A stretch of 64,000 nt of DNA, taken from assembly GCF_000341085.1 (NCBI RefSeq), contig NZ_ANBA01000029.1:1-64000 (forward strand), given 5' to 3'. Position numbers and translations under genes: made by a program. Positions 23,983-31,196 of this stretch are shown here, piece after piece; within the stretch, counting starts at the first letter, position 1, and the number at the start of each line of letters is the position of its first letter. The notes under the pieces are model-generated. The model searched no databases. It was not told the origin of the DNA and saw nothing but the letters and a program-made list of their open reading frames with translations. Origin of the DNA: Nocardiopsis ganjiahuensis DSM 45031 (GTDB taxonomy: Bacteria; Actinomycetota; Actinomycetes; Streptosporangiales; Streptosporangiaceae).

Positions 23983-24905
23983 CACAACGTCGGGGCAACG
24001 GCCTGCTCGCCGACGCCTATGTTCCCCTGATCCTGCTCGCACCCTCACACGCCGACCTCATGCTGGAGGCGCTCCGCCGCAGCGGGATCGCCGCCTACGC
24101 GGTCCCCCTGGAGGAGGACGTGCTGGAGCCCACCGGCGGCCAGGTCGAGGACCCGCCCACCGACCACCTCTACGTCGACGCCGAGGAGCGCAGCGCCGCC
24201 GAGCAGGTGCTCGGCTCCGAGCTGCCCGACCTGGGCGACCGTGAACGCGAGGCCGGACCCGACCTGCTGGCCCCGCGCAGCGAGGCCCGGGCGGAGGCCG
24301 AGGGCGAGGAACAGGGCCAGGAGGCGTCGGCCGCGCACGAGGGCAACGAGCCCCCGGTCGGCGGTGACCTGCTGGACGGTCCGCCGACCGACGCGGACCC
24401 CGGGGCGCCTCCGGCGCGCCCCAGCGCCGAGGACGACGTCTGGAACGACCTGGTCGCCCGCTTCTACGACGACAGCGAGGGGACCGGCGAGCAGCGCGGC
24501 CGTGTGGCCTGGCCCGACGCGGAGAACCTCAGCGCCCCGGACGAGCGCCGCACGCGGCTCGGTGACATCCTGGCCAACCTGCCCCGCGACTCCGACGAGG
24601 ACGACGACGAGGAGTCGCGCGAGGAGGACCGGCGCAGGGCCGAGGCGGAGCTGGAGGGACACTACGAACCCCCGCCCCCGCCGCCCCTGCTCCAGGGCGA
24701 CCGGGTGGGCATCGCCGCCTGGTTCGGGCTCCTCGGCGGCCCCGTGCTGCTGTTCGGCGCCGCCTTCCTGGGGATCTCGCTGCCCAACTGGATCATGTTC
24801 CTGGCCGTCGCGGCCTTCCTGACCAGCTTCGTCGTACTCATCCTGCGGATGACCGACGCCCGTCCACCCGGCGACAGCGGGCCGGACAACGGGGCGGTGG
24901 TCTGA
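23979..24905 (+). CDS. Membrane-anchored acidic protein with DUF2007-like N-terminus
   Basis: The 308-residue protein starts with a short alpha/beta domain (ADLMLEALRRSGIAAYAVPLEEDV, then LYVDAEERSAAEQVL, residues 25-90) resembling DUF2007 signal-transducing modules. A long, disordered, Asp/Glu-rich region follows (about 90-230), with a poly-proline stretch, then two membrane helices at the C-terminus (about 240-262 and 266-288). ATGA overlap with the esterase gene indicates translational coupling. The histidine-kinase frame follows immediately after its stop in the same reading frame. Function unknown. Confidence 0.78.
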   Translation: MTQRRGNGLLADAYVPLILLAPSHADLMLEALRRSGIAAYAVPLEEDVLEPTGGQVEDPPTDHLYVDAEERSAAEQVLGSELPDLGDREREAGPDLLAPRSEARAEAEGEEQGQEASAAHEGNEPPVGGDLLDGPPTDADPGAPPARPSAEDDVWNDLVARFYDDSEGTGEQRGRVAWPDAENLSAPDERRTRLGDILANLPRDSDEDDDEESREEDRRRAEAELEGHYEPPPPPPLLQGDRVGIAAWFGLLGGPVLLFGAAFLGISLPNWIMFLAVAAFLTSFVVLILRMTDARPPGDSGPDNGAVV

Positions 24906-24977
24906 CCCCTGGGCTTCGACGTCCCCCTCTGGCGCGCCTTCGCCCTCTACCGCGCCGCCGCCCTGGTCTACGCCCTG

Positions 24978-26051
24978 GTGCTGGTCGTCCAGCACCACGA
25001 GCACCTGGCCAGGCCCTGGGTGGCCTGGGCGGTGCTCGTCGTCATGTCCGGCTGGACCGTGCTGACGACCTATGCCTACGCCCGCCCGGCCTGGCGCACC
25101 TGGCGCCTGCTCACCGCCGACCTCGCCGTGGCCTTCGGCTGCCTGTTCGCCACCGGCCTGGCCGCCACCCCCTACTACCTCACCCAGTCGCCGCCGCTGA
25201 GCTCCTACTGGTTCGCCGGCGCCGCGCTGTCGGCGAGTGTCATCTGGGGCCGGCGCGGTGCCGCCACGGTCGCCCTCGCCTACGGGTTCGCCGACATCGC
25301 CCTGCGCGTGGTCATGGACGCCGACGTCACCGCCGCCACCGTCCGGGGCGTCGTGCTGCTCCTGCTGGCCTGCCTGGCCGTGGGCTACATGGCCCGGGTC
25401 GCCGAGCAGGCCGAGGAGCGCTTCACCCAGGCGGTGACCCTGGAGGCGCGCATCCGCGAACGCGAACAGCTCGCCCGGTCCATCCACGACTCGGTGCTGC
25501 AGGTGCTCGCCCTGGTACGCCGGAGGGGGGAGGAGATCGGGGGAGAGGCGGCGGAACTGGGCCGGACGGCCGGTGAGCAGGAGGTGCGGCTGCGCTCACT
25601 GCTCACCAACGGTCTGGGGGCGGTGGTCCCCTCCGGGCCCGACGGCGGGGCCGGGCCGGACCTCCCGGTGGACCTGAGGGACCCGCTGCGCCGCCTGGAG
25701 TCCGTACGGGTCTCGGTGTCGGCCCCCGCCACCCCGGTGCTCCTGCCCGGGCGCACGGCCGCCGAGCTGGCCGCCGCGGTGGCCGCCGCGCTGGACAACG
25801 TGGAACGGCACTGCCCGCCCGGCACCCGGGCCTGGGTTCTGGTGGAGGACGAGGAGCACGCGGTCACGGTGACCGTGCGCGACGACGGTCCCGGCATGCC
25901 GCCCGGCCGTGTGGAAGAGGCCTGTGCGCAGGGCCGCCTCGGGGTCGCCCAGTCCATCCTCGGCCGGATCCGCGACCTCGGTGGCACCACCGGTCTGTAC
26001 TCGGAGCCGGGTGAGGGCACCGAGATCGAGATGGCCGTCCCGCGGAGCTGA
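24978..26051 (+). CDS. macS: MacS-like sensor histidine kinase
   Basis: The minimal product is 357 residues. Several N-terminal membrane helices are followed by a HisKA_3-type dimerisation helix, REREQLARSIHDSVLQVLALV, with the phospho-accepting His, and a HATPase_c domain with ALDNVERH, DDGPGMP and a C-terminal EPGEGTEIEMAVP. It matches the MacS family of the Streptomyces MacRS pair. Protein-like sequence continues upstream to 24909 (LGFDVPLWRAFALYRAAALV) but without ATG, GTG or TTG; a CTG at 24909 would give a complete first helix. The true start is unsettled. A MacR-like regulator lies 5 kb downstream at 31197. Confidence 0.82.
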   Translation: MLVVQHHEHLARPWVAWAVLVVMSGWTVLTTYAYARPAWRTWRLLTADLAVAFGCLFATGLAATPYYLTQSPPLSSYWFAGAALSASVIWGRRGAATVALAYGFADIALRVVMDADVTAATVRGVVLLLLACLAVGYMARVAEQAEERFTQAVTLEARIREREQLARSIHDSVLQVLALVRRRGEEIGGEAAELGRTAGEQEVRLRSLLTNGLGAVVPSGPDGGAGPDLPVDLRDPLRRLESVRVSVSAPATPVLLPGRTAAELAAAVAAALDNVERHCPPGTRAWVLVEDEEHAVTVTVRDDGPGMPPGRVEEACAQGRLGVAQSILGRIRDLGGTTGLYSEPGEGTEIEMAVPRS

Positions 26052-26057
26052 GCCCTG

Positions 26058-26236
26058 TCAGGAAGGGTCGGCGAACCCGAGTCGGGCGTCCGTCAGCGTC
26101 TCTTCGAGGACCCGGACCGCCTTGGGCCCCACCCCGTGCATCGCCGCCAGTTCCTCCCGCGACAGCCCCGCGGCCAGGGCGAGGGTGCCGACCTCGGCCA
26201 GGACCAGGGCCCGGGTGGCCGGCCCGGCGCGCTCAC
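26058..26236 (-). pseudogene. Helix-hairpin-helix DNA-binding protein, frameshifted near its start
   Basis: Translated from the TGA at 26058-26060 upward, one minus-strand frame gives a convincing HhH protein: GPATRALVLAEVG, LSREELAAMHGVGPKAVRVL and a short tail, a family of small actinobacterial proteins. It has no in-frame start. A GTG at 26236 overlaps the stop of the upstream molybdoenzyme as GTGA, the expected coupled start, but its frame leaves the protein after about five codons. Adding one base in the GGGCCGG run near 26221-26228 restores a continuous reading from that GTG. This is a one-base deletion or a sequencing error. Confidence 0.6.
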
Positions 26237-26883
26237 GGGAGCGGCGGTCCGGTCCCGGGGCCCTCCTGATGGGAGAAGCGCTCCTCGTTCCAGGGGTCGG
26301 CCCGGTTGTGGTACCCGCGCTCCTCCCAGAATCCGCGCCGGTCGCCCACCATGTACTCCACCGACCGCAGCCACTTGACGCTCTTCCACCCGTACAGGTG
26401 CGGCACCACCAGGCGCAGCGGGAAACCGTGTTCGGGGGCGAGCGGGGCCCCGTCGCGGTGGGTGGCGAGCAGGACCCCGTCGTCGAGGAAGTCGTCCAGG
26501 CGCATGTTGGCGCTGTAGCCGTACTCGCCCCAGGCCATCACGTGTGTGACCTCGGGGGAGGGCGGGGCCTGCAGGACGAGGTCGGCGGCGCGGACCCCGC
26601 CCCAGGGGACGTCGGGCACGCTGAACCGCATCACGCAGTGGAAGTCGCGCACCACGTCCGCGCGCGGGAGCCCGCCGAACTCCTCCCAGGTCCACCGGTA
26701 GGTGCCCAGGGACTCGGTGGCACCGAACACACGGAAGTCCCAGCGTTCGGGCCGGAAGGTGGGGACCCGGCCGTAGTGCAGCGGTTTGTGCTCGTGCCGG
26801 ACCGCCTGGCCGGGAGGCAACCGCAGTCGCTGCCCCCCGGTCAGGCCGCCGGCCTCCGTGCCCTCGGACAACCCGTCCCCCAT
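26233..26883 (-). CDS. Molybdopterin-dependent oxidoreductase, SUOX/YedY-like
   Basis: The 216-residue protein is a compact sulfite-oxidase-fold molybdoenzyme. The molybdenum-ligating Cys is in RDFHCVMRFS; WGGVRAADL, WGEYGYSANM, GFPLRLVVPHLYGWKSVKW and GFWEERGYHNRADPW are the family blocks. No Tat signal is visible, so it is probably cytosolic, unlike MsrP. The ATG at 26883 fits homologue length, though its ribosome site is weak. The HhH ORF follows with a 4-bp overlap. Substrate unknown. Confidence 0.85.
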   Translation of the reverse strand: MGDGLSEGTEAGGLTGGQRLRLPPGQAVRHEHKPLHYGRVPTFRPERWDFRVFGATESLGTYRWTWEEFGGLPRADVVRDFHCVMRFSVPDVPWGGVRAADLVLQAPPSPEVTHVMAWGEYGYSANMRLDDFLDDGVLLATHRDGAPLAPEHGFPLRLVVPHLYGWKSVKWLRSVEYMVGDRRGFWEERGYHNRADPWNEERFSHQEGPGTGPPLP

Positions 26884-26990
26884 CCCTCGAATCGGTCCCC
26901 TCGCCCGGCCGCTTCGGGCCTCTGCGTCCCCCGCCCGCAGGGGAGACGACGGCGTCCTGACATCCTGCCAGGCGCCGGAGAGAGCTAGGT

Positions 26991-27017
26991 CACTCCCCCC
27001 GGTTGTGTGGGGGAGTG
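26991..27017. repeat. Inverted repeat upstream of the aroF leader
   Basis: CACTCCCCC (26991-26999) and GGGGGAGTG (27009-27017) form a 9-bp inverted repeat with a 9-base spacer. The right arm overlaps the place where a -35 element for the leader promoter would lie, so it may be a repressor site rather than a terminator. Confidence 0.5.
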
Positions 27018-27029
27018 CTGACTGTGCGC

Positions 27030-27035
27030 TATAGT
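27030..27035 (+). promoter_or_regulatory. aroF: -10 element of the aroF leader transcript
   Basis: TATAGT ends seven bases before the leader ATG at 27043, which predicts transcription starting at or next to that A and therefore a leaderless leader peptide. No clear -35 element is present at 17-18 bp. Confidence 0.55.
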
Positions 27036-27042
27036 CACAGCC

Positions 27043-27114
27043 ATGCAGCGAAACTTTTGGCGCTTTTATGGCTACCGGCCCCACTCCCCGGTCGCCTGTA
27101 AAGCGCTGCGCTGA
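27043..27114 (+). CDS. Aromatic-amino-acid leader peptide for aroF
   Basis: A 23-codon ORF opens with MQRNFWRFYGYRPHS: Phe5, Trp6, Phe8, Tyr9 and Tyr11 give five aromatic residues within seven codons, far above chance. It ends at TGA 27112-27114, 14 bases before a strong intrinsic terminator and 136 bases before the DAHP synthase start. This is the expected layout for ribosome-mediated attenuation responding to all three aromatic amino acids. The codons use TTT and TAT, which are rare in this genome. It is too short for routine gene finding. Confidence 0.78.
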   Translation: MQRNFWRFYGYRPHSPVACKALR

Positions 27115-27128
27115 CACAGACGACTTCC

Positions 27129-27170
27129 AAGGAGCCCCGGGCCGGTATCGGTCCGGGGCTCCTTTGTTTT
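27129..27170 (+). terminator. aroF: Attenuator terminator before aroF
   Basis: AAGGAGCCCCGG (27129-27140) pairs perfectly with CCGGGGCTCCTT (27153-27164); inside, a G-U pair and CCG/CGG extend the stem to a GTAT loop. TTTGTTTT follows, a rare T-run here. Upstream CCGGCCC (27075-27081), within the leader codons, is complementary to GGGCCGG (27139-27145) in the left arm and could form a competing stem. A second pairing, GGCGCTTT (27059-27066) with AAAGCGCT (27100-27107), sequesters the aromatic codons. The balance of these structures needs folding to settle. Confidence 0.8.
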
Positions 27171-27250
27171 CGCTCCGGGTCGGGACCGCCCGTCCACGGC
27201 GCGAACTCCGCGCGGCTCAGCCACACCATCGACGAACAGGGACAACCCAC

Positions 27251-28297
27251 ATGGTCATCGTTATGGCGCCGGGCGCCACCGCCGACAACATCGACGCGCT
27301 CGTCGAGCTGGTCACCTCCGCCGGAGGCGAGGCCTACGTGACGCGCGGTGTGAGCCGTACGATCATCGGCCTGGTCGGCGACGTCGAACGCTTCCAGGAC
27401 CTCGGCCTGGCGGCCAAGCCCGGTGTCAGCGACGTTCTGCGCATCTCGGCCCCGTACAAGCTCGTCAGCCGCGAGAACCACGACAGCCGTACCGTGGTCA
27501 GCGTGCGCGGCGTCCCGATCGGCGGCGACAACATGACCGTCATCGCCGGGCCCTGCGCGGTCGAGACCCCCGAGCAGACCCTCGAGGCCGCCCGGATGGC
27601 CAAGGCAGCCGGTGCCGCGCTCCTGCGCGGCGGCGCCTACAAGCCCCGTACCTCCCCGTACGCCTTCCAGGGGCTGGGCGAGGAGGGCCTGAAGATTCTC
27701 GCCGACGTGCGTGAGAAGACCGGCATGCCCGTCGTCACCGAGGTCGTGGACGCCGCCGACGTCGAGCTCGTCGCCTCCTACGCGGACATGCTCCAGGTCG
27801 GCACCCGCAACATGCAGAACTTCGCCCTGCTCCAGGCGGTCGGCGACGCCGGCAAGCCGGTCCTGCTCAAGCGCGGCATGAGCGCCACCATCGAGGAGTG
27901 GTTGATGGCCGCCGAGTACATCGCCCAGCGCGGCAACCTCGACATCGTCCTGTGCGAGCGGGGCATCCGCACCTTCGAGAAGTCCACCCGCAACACCCTG
28001 GACATCAGTGCCGTCCCGGTGGCGCAGAGCCTGACCCACCTGCCGGTGATCGTGGACCCGTCGCACTCCGGCGGCAAGCGCGAGCTGGTCCTGCCGCTCT
28101 CACGCGCGGCCATCGCGATCGGCGCCGACGGCGTGATCGTGGACGTCCACCCCAGCCCGGAGACCGCGCTGTGCGACGGCCCCCAGGCGCTGCTGGAGGA
28201 GGACCTGGCCGAGCTCCGGGACCTGGCGGGCACCCTGGCCACCCTGAGCGGGCGCGTCCTCACCCCGGCGCCCGGCCGCGAGCTCGCGGCGCTGTGA
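27251..28297 (+). CDS. aroF: DAHP synthase, type I-beta
   Basis: The 348-residue enzyme condenses phosphoenolpyruvate and erythrose-4-phosphate, the first step of the shikimate pathway. Residues 1-70 are the ferredoxin-like regulatory domain of the Thermotoga-type I-beta class, with GVSRTIIGLVGD. The barrel follows with VIAGPCAVE, LRGGAYKPRTSPYAFQGLG, KRGMSATIEEWL, CERGIRTFEKSTRNTLD and DPSHSGGKRELV. Mycobacteria and Streptomyces carry the unrelated type II enzyme in the matching neighbourhood. ATG at 27251 has only a weak ribosome site. Expression is probably controlled by the upstream leader and attenuator. Confidence 0.95.
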   Translation: MVIVMAPGATADNIDALVELVTSAGGEAYVTRGVSRTIIGLVGDVERFQDLGLAAKPGVSDVLRISAPYKLVSRENHDSRTVVSVRGVPIGGDNMTVIAGPCAVETPEQTLEAARMAKAAGAALLRGGAYKPRTSPYAFQGLGEEGLKILADVREKTGMPVVTEVVDAADVELVASYADMLQVGTRNMQNFALLQAVGDAGKPVLLKRGMSATIEEWLMAAEYIAQRGNLDIVLCERGIRTFEKSTRNTLDISAVPVAQSLTHLPVIVDPSHSGGKRELVLPLSRAAIAIGADGVIVDVHPSPETALCDGPQALLEEDLAELRDLAGTLATLSGRVLTPAPGRELAAL

Positions 28298-28331
28298 CGC
28301 CCTGAACCCGGCCGCCACCGGCCGTAACGCG

Positions 28332-28375
28332 ACGAAGGTGCCCCGGACGCTCGTGAGCGTCCGGGGCACCTTCGT
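28332..28375. terminator. Bidirectional terminator between aroF and thiI
   Basis: A 21-bp perfect stem (28332-28352 with 28355-28375) encloses only two bases and sits between convergent genes. It is one of the longest perfect hairpins in the window. Confidence 0.8.
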
Positions 28376-28400
28376 GCGTCCTGCCGTTTCCGGGCCCCTG

Positions 28401-29699
28401 TTACAGGGCCGGGGCGGGGACGGCGGCCTTGGCGGTGCTCGGGGTGACGCGCTGGGGCGCGGCCTCACCCAGGAAGCTGGGCTTGTGCAGCTGAGCGCTG
28501 GCGACCAGCTGCTCGGCCAGCTCCTCGGCGTCCAGACGCTTCTCGATCTGGCGCAGGTCGGGGATCTTGGCGGCCGTCTCCACCTGCCGCGGCGTGAGCA
28601 TCGTGCAGCAGTCCTCGTCGGGCAGCTCCGAGATGGCCAGCGTCCCGATCCTGCGGGCCTGGTCCATGATCTCGGTCTTGTCCATACCGATGAGCGGTCG
28701 CAGGATCGGCAGGTCCACCGCGTCGTCCAGGGCGGTGAGGTTGGTCATCGTCTGGCTGGAGACCTGACCCAGCGCGTCACCCGTGATCAGGCACTCCGCG
28801 TTGAGGTCGTCGGCCAGGGCCTCGGCGGTCTTGAGCATCAGGCGCCGCTGGGCGACGATCTGGAGCCGTTCGATGCCGGAGCTCTTCAGCTGCTGCTGGG
28901 CCTTGCCGAAGGGCACCACGAACAGGCGCGAACCCACCTGGTAGCGGTCCAGCTGGCGGACCAGGCTGTACGCCTTGTAGATGGACTCGGGTCCGGTGAA
29001 GGGCATACCGGAGAAGTGCAGGAAGTCGACCTTCAGCCCGCGCCGGATCATCCGGTGGGCGGCGACGGGGGAGTCGATGCCGCCTGACATCAGCACCAGC
29101 CCGCGCCCGCTCATCCCGGCGGGGAGACCGCCCTGGCCGGGGATGCCGTCGGTGAAGACGAACGCCTCGTCCTTGTCGACCTCGACGTAGAGGGTGTTGT
29201 CGGGGCGCTTGAGGTTGACCTTGTAGCCGTGCGCCTCGATGATCTTCGACCCGAGGTACCCGGCCAGCTCGCCGGAGTTCATCTCGAAGCGCTTGTCGCG
29301 GCGGCGGGCGCGCACCGCGAAGGTGCCCTCGCGGCCGGCCAGCGAACGCACGCCGATGTCGACGATGGCGTCCAGGTCCTTGGCCACGCGGCGCACCAGG
29401 TGCACCCAGACCACGCCCATGACGTTGGCCATGCGGTCGGCGATCTCGGCGACCTCCAGATCGGAGGCTCCGGGCTTGCGCACGATGATCACACCGGCGC
29501 CGCGCTGGGACAGGCGGACGTCGCCCAGGTCACGCACGGAGTTCCGGATGTTGTTGTGCAGACGGCGCTCGAACAGCTTGCGGTTGGAGCCCTTGAGAAC
29601 GATCTCGCCGAGCTTCATGAGCACGCAGAGCTCGCCGAGCCCGGCCTCGGCTCCGACCTCGGTTACGGGGAGCGGCGCGGACTCCAGCGACGCGGACAT
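28401..29699 (-). CDS. thiI: tRNA 4-thiouridine synthase / thiamine sulfur carrier thiolase ThiI
   Basis: The 432-residue protein adenylates U8 of tRNA for sulfur insertion and may feed thiazole synthesis. It has an N-terminal ferredoxin-like and THUMP region (about residues 30-190) and a PP-loop ATPase domain with LVLMSGGIDSPVAA; ECLITGDALGQVSSQT is another family block. It lacks the C-terminal rhodanese domain of the E. coli form; a Cys pair (EDCCTM) stands near residue 375. ATG at 29699 has GGAGG seven bases upstream. The thiGSO genes lie 5 kb away. Confidence 0.92.
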   Translation of the reverse strand: MSASLESAPLPVTEVGAEAGLGELCVLMKLGEIVLKGSNRKLFERRLHNNIRNSVRDLGDVRLSQRGAGVIIVRKPGASDLEVAEIADRMANVMGVVWVHLVRRVAKDLDAIVDIGVRSLAGREGTFAVRARRRDKRFEMNSGELAGYLGSKIIEAHGYKVNLKRPDNTLYVEVDKDEAFVFTDGIPGQGGLPAGMSGRGLVLMSGGIDSPVAAHRMIRRGLKVDFLHFSGMPFTGPESIYKAYSLVRQLDRYQVGSRLFVVPFGKAQQQLKSSGIERLQIVAQRRLMLKTAEALADDLNAECLITGDALGQVSSQTMTNLTALDDAVDLPILRPLIGMDKTEIMDQARRIGTLAISELPDEDCCTMLTPRQVETAAKIPDLRQIEKRLDAEELAEQLVASAQLHKPSFLGEAAPQRVTPSTAKAAVPAPAL

Positions 29700-29904
29700 G
29701 GTGCTACCTCCGGAGGATGTTGCCTGGGGTTTCCTGATGGAACGATGCCTTCCAGTATCGAACAATCCCCGGACCGCTCCGTCCATTCCCGTTTTCGGGT
29801 TCGGCTTGCCCGGTGAGACCCCGGACACGGCCGGGACGGAGGCGGGTCGGCTCGGAGGCGGGTCGGCTTGGAGGCGGCGATCGGGGACGGCGCGGCGAAA
29901 GCAG

Positions 29905-29937
29905 CGCGGCCCCTCCCCGGGGCGGGGAGGGGCCGCG
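29905..29937 (-). terminator. Terminator after the phosphofructokinase gene
   Basis: CGCGGCCCCTCCCC (29905-29918) and its complement (29924-29937) form a 14-bp stem with a 5-base loop, 16 bp past the pfp stop on the minus strand. Confidence 0.7.
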
Positions 29938-29952
29938 ACCGCGGGTCCGGGA

Positions 29953-30978
29953 CTAGCCGAAGAAGACCTCGGCCTCTTCGTAGCGCTCCGCGGGGACGGT
30001 CTTGAGGGTGTCGGTGGCCTCGGCCAGGTCCACGCGCACGATGTCGGTGCCCTGGAGGCCGACCATCTTGCCGAAGGACTTGTCGTGGACGGCGTCGATG
30101 GCGTTCACGCCCAGGCGGGTGGCGAGCACCCGGTCGAAGGCGGTGGGGGTGCCGCCGCGCTGGACGTGGCCCAGCACCACCGAGCGGGCCTCCTTGCCGG
30201 TGCGCTTCTCGATCTCCTCGGCCAGGGTCTGGCCGATACCGCCCAGGCGCACGTGGCCGAAGGAGTCCTTCTCACCGGTGGCCAGCTCCAGCTGCCCCTC
30301 CTTGGCGTGGGCGCCCTCGGCGACCACGATGATGGGCGCGTACTGGGTCTCGAAGCGGCTCTCGACGTGGCGGACGACCTCGTCCATGTCGAACGGGCGC
30401 TCGGGGATCAGGATGACGTTGGCGCCGGCGGCCATGCCCGAGTGCAGGGCGATCCACCCGGCGTGGCGGCCCATGACCTCCACGACGAGGGCGCGGTGGT
30501 GCGACTCCGCCGTCGTGTGCAGGCGGTCGATCGCCTCCATGGCGATGTTGACCGCGGTGTCGAAGCCGAACGTGTAGTCCGTGGCGTTGAGGTCGTTGTC
30601 GATGGTCTTGGGCACGCCCACCACGTTGACGCCGCGGTCGTGCAGCTGGCGGGCCACGCCGAGGGTGTCCTCGCCGCCGATGGCGACCAGGGCGTCCACG
30701 CCCAGCCCGGCCATGTTGTCCTTGACCCGCTCGACACCGCCCTCGATCTTCATCAGGTTGGTGCGGGAGGAGCCCAGGATCGTGCCGCCGCGCGGGAGGA
30801 TGCCGCGCACCGCGCTGACGTCCAGCGGCATGGTGTCGCCCTCCAGGGGGCCGCGCCAGCCGTCCCGGAAACCGATGAACTCGTACCCGTAGTCCTTGAT
30901 GCCCTTGCGGACCACGGCGCGGATGACCGCGTTCAGACCAGGGCAGTCTCCACCGCCGGTCAGCACCCCGACTCGCAT
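29953..30978 (-). CDS. pfp: 6-phosphofructokinase, probably pyrophosphate-dependent
   Basis: The 341-residue enzyme phosphorylates fructose-6-phosphate. GVLTGGGDCPGLNAVIR is the phosphate-donor loop and TIDNDL the catalytic segment. Two residues decide donor use in this family: Asp104 (in AIGGEDT) and Lys124 (in VPKTIDND), numbered from its own Met1. ATP enzymes have Gly at both; Asp and Lys are the pyrophosphate-type pair, as in the Amycolatopsis methanolica PPi-PFK that it strongly resembles. The ATG at 30978 has GAGGAGA upstream. A DasR-like palindrome overlaps its promoter. Confidence 0.9.
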   Translation of the reverse strand: MRVGVLTGGGDCPGLNAVIRAVVRKGIKDYGYEFIGFRDGWRGPLEGDTMPLDVSAVRGILPRGGTILGSSRTNLMKIEGGVERVKDNMAGLGVDALVAIGGEDTLGVARQLHDRGVNVVGVPKTIDNDLNATDYTFGFDTAVNIAMEAIDRLHTTAESHHRALVVEVMGRHAGWIALHSGMAAGANVILIPERPFDMDEVVRHVESRFETQYAPIIVVAEGAHAKEGQLELATGEKDSFGHVRLGGIGQTLAEEIEKRTGKEARSVVLGHVQRGGTPTAFDRVLATRLGVNAIDAVHDKSFGKMVGLQGTDIVRVDLAEATDTLKTVPAERYEEAEVFFG

Positions 30979-31023
30979 ACGAATTCTCCTCGACGTTGTG
31001 GTTGTTCACGGCGCAAGGCGCCA

Positions 31024-31063
31024 TATGGTCTAGACCATAGTGGGCAGGGGGAGCCCAGGCCAA
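31024..31063 (-). promoter_or_regulatory. pfp: pfp promoter with overlapping DasR-like operator
   Basis: TATGGTCTAGACCATA (31024-31039) is a perfect 16-bp palindrome whose core TGGTCTAGACCA is identical to the DasR-responsive element core known from Streptomyces. On the minus strand a -10-like TATGGT (31039-31034) is part of it, with a -35-like TTGGCC (31063-31058) 18 bp upstream. A protein bound here would block the promoter. Confidence 0.68.
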
Positions 31064-31196
31064 CCCCTGCGGAAAGAACCTTGCCGAAACTCCGGACTTT
31101 CTGACAGCCGGCTTTCCGTAATACCCCGGGGCCCGGCACCGGGGCCGTCGTGTCGCGGACGCGGCCGACAGGGCCGGAGGGGACGCTCCGCAGGGA

